Source of the DNA: Tetrahymena elliotti 4EA
Lineage: Eukaryota > Ciliophora > Oligohymenophorea > Hymenostomatida > Tetrahymenidae
Length of the DNA stretch: 64,000 nucleotides
Reading direction: 5' to 3'
NCBI GenBank assembly: GCA_000231825.2
Contig: JH720394.1
Span: 115,283 to 179,282 of the forward strand
Shown: piece by piece, positions 51,832 through 63,331 of the stretch
Numbering within the stretch: position 1 is the first letter of the stretch
Layout: every line of letters begins with the position of its first letter
Notes under the pieces: model-generated
Database searches by the model: none
What the model saw: only the letters and a program-made list of their open reading frames with translations
Told to the model about the DNA's origin: nothing
Translations under genes and position numbers: made by a program

Positions 51832-53552
51832 ATGGACCGTGTTTATAACTTAAGAAAAAATAACTCGAAACTTTGCTTTTAAGTTGATTCTTATTATAAT
51901 GATGATGTTGAATCATTAAAGAATTCATAGGAAAGTGAAGAATTTAAATTAAAAGATAGATGCAAATCTTCTTTGAGTAATTCTAAACTATAGAATTGTT
52001 TTGTCTCTAACTCTAACAGAAGAAGCTACTAAGCTAGAAGTCTCTAAGAAGACTAGAGAACAAGCTGCCAGAGCACCAGCTACCCATCTGAGGAGATATC
52101 TAGCCCTAGCATGACAACAAATAATAACTCAGAAAATAAAAAAAGTAAAAAAACATTGAAGAACTAAGAAAAGTTAATAGCTCCTCTATAAAAATGTATT
52201 GTAAAATATATATAAAATGATAAAATTACTATTAATTATCAAGAATAATCTTCTTCTTTATTGAGCTTACCATAGGTAATTCACACTAAAAAATATTTAA
52301 ACATAATTATTTTATAATAGAAGTTTTTATATCTATATAATAGCCTCCTTACCCCCACTTTTAATTAGTTGGTTGATTGATTTATTGAATTATTTCTCCA
52401 TAATGATTTAAATTTATTTTGATCAATTAAATATTATAAAATTATTAAATAGATTAACTTACCAGTAAATTGTTCAAACTTACATGAGTATTCTGTAGCC
52501 ATTTAACAACAAAACAAATTAATATCAATCTTTTCATCTTTAAGAGCTACTCACTTACCTCTGTATGCAATATCCAACAAGAATCAGTAAATTGTCACTC
52601 TTGCCTTAAACTAAATTCTCCCTATCGATAAGTAATTTCTTTCATGTTACATTATTTTAATTAATATTTCATTTTTCTAATTCAATTTAAAGTTTTCCTC
52701 ACAATCACTTAGTACAAGAAGTCTTCAAAAAAGTTAATGGATTCAAGAATAGTTATTGTTAAAATTAAATTGAAAACACTTAAATATTTACCTAGAAAGA
52801 TTCATAAACATGTCCTGTGAAAGAATCAAGCAAAGGAGATAAATCAACAAATATTTAACAAAAATCTTCAACAAATTAAAGAAAAAAGAATAAAACCTAG
52901 TCTAAGTATATTTAATAATCTCATATTTTACAATTTGCTGAAAAGAATAAACAAAGAAATTTCATCGTCATCGAAAATATCAAATACTAATCATAAGAAG
53001 ACAGCACAGAAAATAAACAAATTCATGTCCACTTTAGTCATTACTTGCTCAAATCACTTGGTTGGGATATTCAAGAATTCGTTGAATAAATTTCCTTTTC
53101 AGGTCTTCCAGAGTAAAAAAACTAATATAATTTGCTTGAAAAATTAAATTTCTTTTTTTAATAATAGGATTGCTGGCACTAATAATTATGAAAGCTTAAT
53201 AAGCTCACTGACTTTACTTTTGGCTGAAAACACAGAATAATCTTCATAATGTGGCAAGTCTATTGACACAAATGATACCAGTAATTTCAGCTAAGAAAAA
53301 GAAATACAAAGTACAGAAATATGCTTGATAAATAAGAAAGGAGAGGTAAAAAATAACATTTTTGTATTTGATTTAAATAAAGAAAGAGAAAGAAGAGTAT
53401 ATTTTCAAGTATTTGGAGTGATAAGTGATTATGAAAAATAGTTATTTATTTACTTATCTTTTTAAGGATTTCAGCGCTTTGGTAAAAGTTATTATAGAGC
53501 CTTATACTTCGAAATTACAGATGCGCTTATGATAATTAATTAATTCTAATGA
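51832..53552 (+). CDS. multi-exon hypothetical protein
   Basis: The ATG at 51,832 (MDRVYNLRKNNSKLCFQVDS) begins exon 1 (148 codons, to 52,275), which is rich in Ser/Asn/Arg. Exon 2 starts at 52,466 in phase 0 (ELLTYLCMQYPTRISKLSLL). A probable short intron lies near 52,632-52,715. The next exon runs with ENIKYQSQEDSTENK, HFSHYLLKSLGWDIQEFVEQ and SGLPE to about 53,112. An intron of about 55 nt then joins to IAGTNNYESLISSLTLLLAE and, further on, ERERRVYFQVFGVISDYEKQ. The frame ends at the TGA at 53,550. The second half contains a globular-looking PAS-like rhythm, but I do not assign a family. It may be fused to the exons that follow. Confidence 0.6.
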
Positions 53553-53619
53553 TTTCTGTCAATATAAGTAATACCGAATAAAACTTATAAGAAAATATTA
53601 CTTACATTATCAAAAATTT

Positions 53620-54227
53620 TAACATATATATAGTTTGTTAAGAAGTTCTAATTACTAAACAATTTACTTTTAATTGCCAAGAATAACTTCATTTATCCAA
53701 ACAAAGTAAAAGCATCCTTCAGAACATTTTACAAATCAATCAATCATAAGGATGTTAGAAATCATCAATTCAAATACTCTTCAAGCTGAATAAAAAATAC
53801 CTATTTCTTTAATTTAACTTGTCCATAGAACTTGAAAATATTCCAAAAAAATGAATAAATGTTTTCTCACTATAAAAAATATTTGTACTACTTTTGAATA
53901 TAAAAATAAATATGATTTTTATTAATTAATAGGCAATCCCTTAATAATGTGAATTAAAAACATGCGGAAATGGATTAGTTTTCTTTAAATTGTCAAAAAT
54001 AAATGAAGAATCGTAAGAAAAATCACAATTGTTAACCAAGGTAAAATAAATTTTTATTTTTACAGCATATTTTAATGATTTTTAAAAATAATATATAGTC
54101 AATCAACATGAAAAGGTACTTATCTAAAACTGAAATAGACTATCTAGCAACTCATTTTTTTAGGGAAGAATCTCTTGGATATGATGTTAATAAGATTTGC
54201 AAATACAGAGCAATTTCTCAATTTTGA
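53620..54227 (+). CDS. 3' exons of a further gene, or continuation of the preceding one
   Basis: Three protein-like exons are in register. About 53,650-53,760 contains NNFIYPNKVKASFRTFYKSI. About 53,933-54,040, after TTAATAG, contains CELKTCGNGLVFFKLSKINE. After a 58-nt GTAAAA..TATATAG intron, the last contains KRYLSKTEIDYLATHFFREE and stops at the TGA at 54,225. No start codon was found, so this is either the 3' part of the gene at 51,832 with an unrecognised splice around 53,540, or a separate gene. Confidence 0.45.
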
Positions 54228-55051
54228 GTGATGATGATGGAGATAAGTCCTTTCACATTCTAAATTTAACAAAAATGAACAAAATATAATACATTAATTA
54301 ATTAAATAATTAAAAAGCAAACAAACAACAAAAACTTAATTAATATCAAATTCTTTACCAAAAATTATTAATCAATAGATCAATCGATCAAAAACAAACA
54401 AATTTATAAATCTACCTTATTTCTAAAAAAATAGTTGTTAAATAAATGTCTAATCAAAGCAAATCTTTTTAATGAAGATCCACAGTTAAAACTCAACAAT
54501 ACTTAGAATGAAGCTTTGTAAATAAAATTCGCAGAGAAATCAACATAATAAATCAGTTGGTTGATTTTAAAATAGAAAATAGTTTTTATTTTAATCTTCT
54601 TTAAAATACACTAAAACAAATATATTAATTAATCTTTTAAGTATCTTATATCATATATTCTTTTTGTAAAATCTCTTAATCTTATTTCATTTAATTATTC
54701 TTTATTGATTTGAATAGTAATATTTACCTCATAAAATTTTATATTTGTTATTAATATCAGCTTAACATGTGCAATATAGAAGATTACATCTTAATACATT
54801 CATTGTAAAATTTTCTTTATTTTATTAAAATAAAAAATACTAAAAAATATCTTGAAAAAAATTAAGAATAACAATTAAAATCAGGTTTAAATTAACAGGA
54901 TTTAGAGTAAAAAATTATCAAATTATATTTTATAATATTTGTTCATTATAGTTTTTTATTTATTTTAAATTGGATCTAGTTAGTCATAATTTAGTTAGTT
55001 AGTTAGGTATTGATTGATTAAAGGTTGGTACTTTTATAATAAATTTAATTT
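54228..55051. other. intergenic, no gene seen
   Basis: A+T-rich spacer between plus-strand genes. It contains short repeats such as TTAGTTAGTTAG near 54,992-55,003. Confidence 0.5.
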
Positions 55052-56224
55052 ATGTAAATTATTGAAGATATTTTTCATTAGACAAAATTAAACTTTAGAT
55101 TAATATTTTCAATTATTTATATTTTAGTTCTATCCATTTCTTTTGAAGTAATTGAACCTATTATTAACCACCTTGCTCATACATTAATAATTGCTTGATT
55201 AATTTCAAAGAAAGGAAAGAGATTAAAATATTTCAATAAAATTTAAAGCAAACAAAAAACATCCAAGTTTTACTGGAAAATACCTTATTTTAGTTTTTTA
55301 AGCAAATCAAAAGTTGATAAAAACTTATAAAGTAATTCTCATAAAAAAATATTTACTCCTTTATTTTTAAAATTTTCATTTGAAGTAAGTATAATATTTT
55401 CATCATTAAAAATTACCTTACCCTTTACTTAAAATTAAAATAGAACAAAAAAAAATAAACACAAGTTGTTTTTCCAAGCAATTAAATCTAAAGCAGTTTA
55501 CATTCTTTCTGTCAAGGGTCTATTAATTTATTAGTATATTTTGTTTGATTTCAGTCCATCAGCAGCTACTAAAATCAGTCTAATTTATCTGATGTAGTTT
55601 ACAATCTCCTCAAGAATAATTATTTTTTTTAGTAAAATATTTGTAAGTAATATCGAAAACAGAACTAATAAACTAATTTAGACTGAATTTTTCAAATTCA
55701 AAATTGAGTTTTTTGTAATCCTATAAAATAATACCACACGTCCATTATCACAAGAAGCTCTTTCTAGTTTATTGTTGAAATAGTCAAAGTAAGTATTTTT
55801 AAGACATAAAAAAAAATTCAGCTCAGCAAAATATTCAGAACTATCCTCTTAATTTAGCCTAGCACAACTAAAGGTATGATAAGAAATAAAAAGTAAGCAT
55901 TTGAGTGAGTGAATTGAATATCCATCCTACTACTGATATATAATTGAGCTGCCTTGTATTTGAGTTTTATCAAATTATAGGAAAGATTTATCAAATATTA
56001 ATTCACTTATCTAAGCCTATCAAACACTCATTAAAAGCAATAAAAAATATTTGAGTATAAATAATACAAACAGTAACATCTCAGGATAATTCCTTTCATT
56101 TCTTTAATTTAATTCATCATCCTTAATTAATTTTGTTAGGGCTGTTGACTTTCAAAGGATGTTAGATTTAAATCCTTTCATCTTTACCAGTCATTTTAAT
56201 ATTAAAAATACTATCTCTAACTGA
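55052..56224 (+). CDS. multi-exon hypothetical protein with N-terminal hydrophobic segment
   Basis: The ATG at 55,052 begins MQIIEDIFHQTKLNFRLIF, followed by IIYILVLSISFE, a possible signal or anchor. Exons 55,052-55,147, 55,211-55,384 and 55,444-55,533 contain whole numbers of codons (32, 58, 30) and join in phase 0. The next exon may start at 55,555 after an unusually short 21-nt intron. Later exons read SSYQNQSNLSDVV, TTRPLSQEALSSLLLKQS and SAKYSELSSQFSLAQLK. A final exon near 55,979-56,224 contains KDLSNINSLIQAYQTLIKSN and FVRAVDFQRMLDLNPFIFTS, then TGA. Boundaries after 55,533 are provisional. No family was recognised. Confidence 0.55.
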
Positions 56225-58010
56225 GCATTTTAATTTTATATAGTTACACACTCTAACAAAATATGTTCAATTTTATATTGAGCTTACAGAATTCTTTACA
56301 AATCTTTAGATAAAATTAGTATGAGAGAAGATAATTTCAAAAACACAATAAAGAAATAATTTTTCTATTTTATTTTGAATAGGTTTTTCTTTTCACCTTT
56401 TTTACAAAAAATTTACAATAAAATTTTAATCAACGGACTAAATCCATATTTAAACTTAAAATGACATATTTACATTTTTTAAAACTGGAAAGACAAAACC
56501 AACTTTCTAATTTACAAATAAAACGCAATAATTTTTATTAACTCGCTGTTATTTATTTTATTTATATTTATTTTTTATATGAAAATAAGTAAACAAACAA
56601 CTAGAAAAAAAAATTATTTAATATCTTCTAGACTACAGATAAAAGAATTTGTTTTTCTTGTACACATATAAGTCAACTAACTATTTCAGTATTTTGAAAG
56701 TAGTTAGCATTGTTTAAAAGCTATTGGTTCTGTAAGCATTATTTTAATTATTTGCTAAATTTTTATTTTTTGACATTAAGCATCTTTATCAAGCAATATT
56801 CAGAAGAGTTTTTTATTGAATATAGCTTGATAAGAAAAATTTAGTGAAATATTGGTTGTAAATTAATTGTGCACTAGAAATTGAAATCTGAAAATAGTAA
56901 TCAAGAAATAAAGGGTGCAAATTAAGAATTAAGAAATTATTAAGAAATACAGAAAAATGAAAGGAAGGTATAATTGATTGTTTTATCATTAATAAATTTT
57001 TAGAGACTGATAGAATTTATCACAAATTAAAAAGTAATCAATTTCTAAATAGCAAAAAGTGCAAGTAAAATTTTTTCAATATAAAAATAGATATTAAATA
57101 AATAGTAAGCTATAGAAAAAATTGTCTTAAATAGCTCAGAAAAGTAAAAGCAAATCCAAACTGACCTTTCAAATACAATAAAAATAATAATTTGTAAGTT
57201 TTTTATTTTAAGTAAAACCTAACAGAATATATTTCTCTTGTTTTTTTATGTTTGTGAAAATTAAAAAATTACTTACTAAATAAATAACTTGCCTTCTATT
57301 TTTAACTAACTAACGAACTTGCAAATTATTTATTTTTATTTTAGTTTTTGTATTACTAAGCTGAAATCTGTTTGTCCTTTTTAATCAATCAATCAATTTA
57401 TCAATTTCAATTAAAAATCTTACTAGAGCAAATGACTAGCCTACCTGCTGTTTTTTTCAATTATTCCTTTACCTCTCTATGTTTTTTATCACATTGTTTA
57501 AAATTTTATGTCAATCGGTATTAGTTGTTTTTCACTTAACCAAGTTTTATTCTTTGGAGGAATTTACTTGTAGTCTAACAGAAAATATAATTTTTTTTTT
57601 TTGTGTCTAAAAAGAGAGAACAATGAAAGATAAATGAAAAAGTTAATTAGCAAATATTTTATTCATACTTCAAAAAAATTACTATTTTTAAATTAGGATA
57701 CTGTAAATTAATAAATATTTAGGTGATATTTGCTATATTAATCATAAATTTTTTTTTATTTAGATTTTTTTAAAAGCATAATATTGAAATAATAGAATGT
57801 AATATATAAATTGTTAACAAATCCATGAATTGAAAATTTATTAATTTTTATATAATTTGGCATGTTTTATTAGTATCACCATAATTCTTCAGGTGACACT
57901 GATAAATGTATTCTATTGTATTAATTTTTTAAATAGATAAATTAGCTTTGTATTCATTGATCTTTAAAACGGCATTAATAACTTATTTATAATTTATATT
58001 TTCAGAGTCA
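56225..58010. other. long intergenic stretch
   Basis: No gene was recognised on either strand. Confidence 0.45.
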
Positions 58011-58242
58011 TTCAGATAGTTTCAGCCATCAACCTTATAAATATAACAGAAAAAATATCTATTCTCACATCTTGTCTATCATGAGCTCACCTACAGAAGA
58101 GTTTCTGTATTTTTATAATTTAAAAAATATTAATGAGATTTATTTTGAGTTTTGGGTTGTCAAATTTGGTTTTAATTTAAAAAGAATGGGGTGGATTTTT
58201 ATTTTGAAGGGTTGTAACCTAATATATATAAATAGTGGATGA
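58011..58242 (+). CDS. possible small gene or terminal exon
   Basis: After a TTTTCAG acceptor-like site near 58,005 the frame reads SHSDSFSHQPYKYNRKN. It passes an ATG at 58,081 (MSSPTEEFLYFYNLKNINEI) and ends with a TGA at 58,240. It faces the minus-strand gene ending at 58,360. Short and unrecognised, it could be a chance open frame. Confidence 0.3.
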
Positions 58243-58359
58243 ATAATTATAACTCTTGTTTTACAGAGAAAATGTGAATTAAAATTGGATGAATTGATAA
58301 TCTTTATTATATAAATTAATGCAAAAATTAGGGTTAAAATTAGAAAAGTTTTTCATCAA

Positions 58360-59310
58360 TCATATTATTTATTAATATACGACTAAAATGTTGTCATTGC
58401 GGTTATTTATTATTTTAGATTAAATTAAAATTTCTTACAAATTTCTGACATTCAGTTTTCTCTTTATTTTCTCTTCTATGATACTCCTAGAAATATTTGA
58501 GTTAGTGCTTTCTTAATAACTTGTTGAAGTGCTCTCACTTTCATTTTTAAAGAATTTCTTCTCTCCATTATTGTTCTTGCTGCTAAAGTTGTTGTTGTAA
58601 GACCAATAGGCTGATTAGTTTTGCTTTTACTTGCTCTTATTTCTACTACCTTTATTAACACTAAAAAAAGAACTTGAACCAGTTGGAGTATAAAATTGTT
58701 TTTGGTTTTCTTCCACCAAGTGAAATTTAAGTTAATCACTTGATAGTTATTTCTATTATTTAAATTTCTTTATTTTAAGTAATCTGTCTTGAATGGCTTG
58801 ATCCCTTTCTATACTTCTTTCTTAGCCTTTCCAAGTAATAATATCTCCATTCGATTTACAAGCACTAGGACATCTCTCCTAAACTTTCTTCTATTTTAAT
58901 CTCACTTATCCGTTAGTAAAATCATATAATAATTCCTCTTTAATGAATTATCCTTCTAAATTTTAATAGCTTTAAGTAGGAATACCTATTCAATTTATTA
59001 AGTTTTTAAGAGCTATCCAATTTTGAAATCTGATAAGTAATTAACTAATGAAAAAATGTTACTTTCACTCTAGTTAAAAGCTTGAAGATAATTTTTATTA
59101 TTTCCATTAACACATTTTTCAATAATTTATTATTAATTAGCAAGTTAATTTTCTCTTGTTCTATTATCGTTAGTTCTATATAGCATATACTTACTTAAAG
59201 TAAAATATTGATAAAAAATTAATTTACCTAAATTAATTTAAAACCCTCTAACCTAATATTTAGAATGAATTTGGCTCATATCTGTCATTATTCACATCAG
59301 TACTATCAAA
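58360..59310 (-). CDS. hypothetical protein, multi-exon, with unexplained frame change
   Basis: The minus-strand exon near 59,308-59,228 (TDVNNDRYEPNSFQILGQ) joins through a 34-nt GTAAAT..TTTAAG intron to MLYRTNDNRTRENQLANQQQ and SNIFSLVNYLSDFKIGQLLK, ending near 58,991. The next clearly coding stretch (GIPTQSYQNLEGQFIKEELL, then ERCPSACKSNGDIITWKGQE, then a Ser/Asn/Lys-rich tail) is in another frame, and no intron with consensus ends links them. It ends at the TGA at 58,360-58,362. The 5' end above 59,310 is unresolved. Candidate explanations are a sequence error, a cryptic splice or a broken gene. No family was recognised. Confidence 0.5.
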
Positions 59311-60029
59311 AATCTATTTATTTTTTACAAATTATTCTAATTTCAATCAAGCTTTTCTCAAATTCTACTTTTTCAAACATTCAAAAACTTCATATAAAAA
59401 ATGAATTTTTGAATTAAATTTTTTTTTTTCTTGATTGTTTGTTTGTTATTCAAGACTTTCTAAATAAAAAAAATATAAATAATTCATTTAAACAGCCAAA
59501 TGTATTGACAAGTTTTGGTTCATCAAAATTAAAACCAATTCAAAAATTAGATTTTGCTCTCATAATTCCAAATTTTAATTTGTTGATTATTTTAATTATT
59601 GAATCATTTTTTTTCAAATGTTAAAGATTATTTTAATTATATTTTTAGTAAAATTTAATAAATTCATTAACTAATTAATTGGAACTAAATATCTTAAAAA
59701 ATTATTCATTATTTATTATTATTTGCAAAATAAAATTATTGATTTAGTTTCCTTTTTAATGAAACAGATGTGTTGAGTATTTGAGTATTTTTGGAGAAGT
59801 TCGATTGAAATTTTATTAAACAAATATTTAATTTATTTAAGACGAAATTTTATTAATTTAAATAGCATTCAATTGAAGTAAATAAATACTTTGTTTTGGA
59901 AATAATTTCATTATTAAATAAAAATTTAAAGAAAATCACAAATATTATTTTCTTTATAAAAATAATCTTTGAAAATATTTTCATTTTATTTTAGAAATAG
60001 AAGCAATTGATTATTCTTAATAAAACATA
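59311..60029. other. spacer, possible intron or 3' flank
   Basis: No clear coding exon. The upstream exon of the 58,360 gene or the 3' exon of the 60,030 gene could be hidden here. Confidence 0.35.
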
Positions 60030-61230
60030 TTTTATTATTACTTGCTAGGTGTCTACATCAAGTTTTTTAAGATTTCTTAAGAAATTAGCTTTATCTATTT
60101 ATCCATCAATAAAATCTTTGACAACCATGAGTGATTGTTCTGTAAGTTTAAAAATAGAATATAATAAGCTAAAAATAAAAAATTAGAAGTTTTACATTTG
60201 TTACTGATTTATTAGGCCTAAATAGTATCTCCTCCATTAAAAGATCTGTAATTCTTAAGTGCCATAGATTATTATATATCCTTTATCAAAAATGAATATT
60301 TTTAATCATAGTGCAGATTATTAATTTTTAACAGTTTATTTTATAGTGTTTGAAACATTAAACAAACAAATAAATTATTTGTTACTGTGTTATTTGGTAA
60401 GTTGTATGACTAAATTTTATTTTTATTTGGCCCTAAACGAACAGGCGATTAAGAGCATAACTTTTAATTGTCAACGTTCTAATTTAAATAAAGTATAAAT
60501 AAATATTATTTAATTCTATGCTTTATCATACTCTCAAAAGCGTTTTGAAATCTAATCTGTCTTAAGATATTGCCAAATCTATTTCTTTTTCATTAATTGG
60601 AAGATAAAGTTTATGCTTAATGTTTCTCTTCAACAACTCTGAATCTATTTATCCCTTTTCAAACATTTCATAGTTTTCTTTTATTTTTTCTTTCACATAT
60701 TCTGTCATATCCTATTCAATTATAAAATTGCGATTAAATTCTACTTTTTTATTTTGCTTTTTAGCATATTTTGGTCCCATATTATTCTATTTCAAATCAA
60801 AATAATTCTGTTTACTCTGCCCTCTTTGAATTGCTAATAAGTCTATTCTATTATAAAAATGAAAGATTAACATCTTCAAATTAAACTCATCATTTATTTC
60901 ATATTTCATTTTCAACTAAACAACTTGTTTTACTTGAAGTTTATGGTCTGTTTATCATAGATACTTTCTTCTAATAATTTTGTTTATAACTTCCAGATAT
61001 TGATAATTAGCTGCTAGAGCATGAACTAATTGGGTTCTACAATTATTTTAAACAAAATTTTATTCACGCATTACTAATTTATAGATTACTGCTTTAAAAT
61101 TCATATGAGTCTTCATTAGGAAAAACTTCAATTGCTATTTCTTTTACTTATTTACTAATGGGACAAAAATTATGATCTTGGTTAATTGGCTAGTTTTATT
61201 TGTTATTCAAATAATTAAATGAATATCAAT
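60030..61230 (-). CDS. multi-exon hypothetical protein with repeated acidic/basic helical unit
   Basis: Clear minus-strand coding stretches include CPISKQVKEIAIEVFPNEDS (about 61,160-61,100), GPKYAKKQNKKVEFNRNF and TEYVKEKIKENYEMFEKGQI with SELLKRNIKHKLYLPINEKE (about 60,790-60,550), and NVDNQKLCSQSPVRLGPNKN (about 60,475-60,430). The last pair, MALKNYRSFNGGDT (ATG at 60,265) and KQSLMVVKDFIDGQIDKANF, is joined by an intron of about 65 nt. The FxxGQID..L.RN.K pattern occurs twice, suggesting a repeated helical unit. Two or three frames are simultaneously open between 60,850 and 61,130, so splice structure, start and end are uncertain. No family was recognised. Confidence 0.5.
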
Positions 61231-61919
61231 TTGATTAAATTTAATTGTGAGCTAATGAGTGATATAGATATTACATACAAAATTTAATATCTAATTAATA
61301 AAAAAATTTTTTTGGTCATTTTAATGTAAGTTAATCTGATGGTTAAAATATACTTTTAACATCACCAAATTAATATATCCTATAAATTTATTAATTTGTG
61401 GTTAAATAAAACACATCATTTCTATTTATTACGCTACTATTATCAATTTGAATATCTTTTGTTAGATATTCTGAAAGTTATAAAAAACACACCAAAAATT
61501 ATTATTCTTAATTTTTTTTCATTCATAATATTTCTAAAATTATCACTAAAAATATAATTAAAATCTTCAAATTAAAATTCAAACTACCACATTGTTCTTA
61601 TTTCAAAATTAGAATTTCTTATCTAAAAATTTAATGAGTTTTTAAAAAATTAATTCTAAATAGCTGAGTGAGAAACCTAAAAATGCATATAAATTTGATT
61701 TAATAAGTCAATAAATTTATTTTAAATTAATCAGCAGACAACACATTGCAATAAATAAATATTTTCTAACATTTATATTTTATGTTTTTATTTAATGAAA
61801 CAAAGATAAAATAATACAGTTGTTGCCTCATTTGGTTACTTGATTAAAATGATTTGTTAGTTTCCATGCATTTAAATAAAATTTTAGGTATATTGGCTAT
61901 TTTATATTTTTATATGTAA
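61231..61919. other. intergenic, no gene seen
   Basis: A+T-rich sequence without a recognisable coding frame. Confidence 0.45.
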
Positions 61920-62110
61920 CTTAGTAATGGGTGTGCTCTCTCTCATCTCTTAACTTTGATTTGGGACCTCTCATAAAAATAGTATTTAATCATTAAATAT
62001 TCATTATTAAATTACTAAAGAATTGAGTTTATGAATAGCTGACTCATCATTTAACTTGATATTTGTTTAGAAAATAAATTTTTATTATTATTTTGAAATT
62101 TAATCCATAT
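61920..62110 (+). repeat. dispersed copy of the 7.4-9.5 kb repeat family
   Basis: It has the same order of landmarks as the array: 'gggtgtgctctctctcatct', 'aactttgatttggg', 'ataaaaatagtatttaat', 'gagtttatgaatagctgact', 'taacttgatatttg'. A single diverged unit lies upstream of the gene at 62,335. Confidence 0.8.
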
Positions 62111-62334
62111 TTATCTCAAATTTCAGGTGATGAAAATATTTTGAACATAGATCGTAGGCAAACTCAATTCAAGAGTAAAAGGAATAATCAAAAATCTGTA
62201 GAACAAATCTGAAAAATAAAGCAACAAAATTACTTTTGTTTTATACAATTCAAGGTAATATTTCACTCCCCTCTCTATGGCAAAGTATGGGAAGCATTAA
62301 ACTGCTTTCAATCATAAAGTATGTATTTATTTTT

Positions 62335-63331
62335 ATGGCTAAGCAAGAATTAAAAAATAATAAGTAAGAAGAGGCTTCATTTAAAGAGGCATTACACTAC
62401 TAGATTGAATATTCAAAGCAGTAATATCTAAATTTAAAAAGTGAATAGATAAAATGAATTGAAAAAGATAGAACAAAAAAATAATTTACCTTTCAACTAT
62501 CAATTGCAAATATTTGTGGAAACTAGTTAAATCCGTTGGTTCTTACATTCAATTAGAAGGTTTGTTGAAAAATAAAAAGGTCTGCTTAAATATTAAAAAT
62601 TAGGATTAACACTGTGCACTGTATTGTTTTATGGTATTTTACTATAAATATGAATTAAAAAAGGCATGAACCAAACAAATATGACTTTGAATATAAAGAT
62701 GAATATCTCTATATCAGATTAATCAGCAATGGCAATGAAAAAATAGATAAAAAAGTAAAAGTTGGTATTATTTAATTTCCATGTAATTTATCAGATATTT
62801 CTAAAATCGCTAAAGGTTGTGGTTATTCATATTCACCTTTCGAATATCAATCAGTAATTATTACTAAAAATAATAAGAAAGAATTAAACTTAGAGATATA
62901 TGTAGAAATACGGGAACGAGCTCAAAATCCTAAAAGTAAAACAGCCCTCAACATTTTCTCGACAACGAGAAAATGTTGAGGGCTGTTTGACTTTTAGGAT
63001 TTTGAGCTCGTTCCCGTATTTCTACATATATTTAGAGTTGTTGAAAATCAAAAACCAATAGAAATAAAATAGAAAATTTTTGATGGAGAATGATGATCAT
63101 TATGAACAATTATGCTTTGGAGATCTAATTAATTTGGATTAAACTTAATAATAAGAACTAATAAAAAAAAAAGAAGAAATTTTTATTTCTCATATTGATC
63201 TTTTATTGAATAAATTTGAAACATAACAAATTACAACAAATTAGTTTCTACATAATAGGATACTTAGGATAAAAATTACACTTGAAAAATTATCTCAATT
63301 ATTTTTACTCTTAAAACAGAAAATTTATTGA
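62335..63331 (+). pseudogene. hypothetical gene interrupted by a palindromic insertion
   Basis: Exons are 62,335-62,440 (ATG, MAKQELKNNKQEEASFKEAL), 62,472-62,559 and 62,604-62,895, separated by introns of 31 and 44 nt with phases that fit. Readable segments include KYDFEYKDEYLYIRLISNGN and GCGYSYSPFEYQSVIITKNN. The 62,896-63,031 palindrome interrupts the third exon; reading into it gives a TGA at 62,977. Skipping the element and one copy of the flanking TTAGAG returns to the same frame (63,038 onward, MENDDHYEQLCFGDLINLDQ) and continues to a TGA at 63,329, for 260 codons in total. The family was not recognised. If the window is germline DNA the insertion could be removed during development; otherwise the gene is disrupted. 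Confidence 0.65.
62890..63037. mobile_element. 136-bp palindromic (fold-back/MITE-like) element with 6-bp target duplication
   Basis: The element spans 62,896-63,031. The left arm 62,896-62,961 and right arm 62,966-63,031 are 66 bp each and pair at 65 of 66 positions; the only mismatch is 62,938 against 62,989. The loop is ACAA. Termini are ATATATGTAGAAATACGGG and its complement. TTAGAG occurs immediately before (62,890-62,895) and after (63,032-63,037), as expected for a target-site duplication. The arms are markedly more G+C-rich than the host sequence. No transposase is encoded and no second copy exists in the window. The superfamily cannot be assigned from a single copy. Confidence 0.85.

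Noticed and set aside
62896..63031. Palindrome as a fold-back library or assembly artefact
   Set aside because: An artefact would mirror the flanking host sequence without a boundary. Here the symmetry stops exactly at a duplicated TTAGAG, one arm carries a substitution, and composition changes at the borders. Raw reads would settle it.
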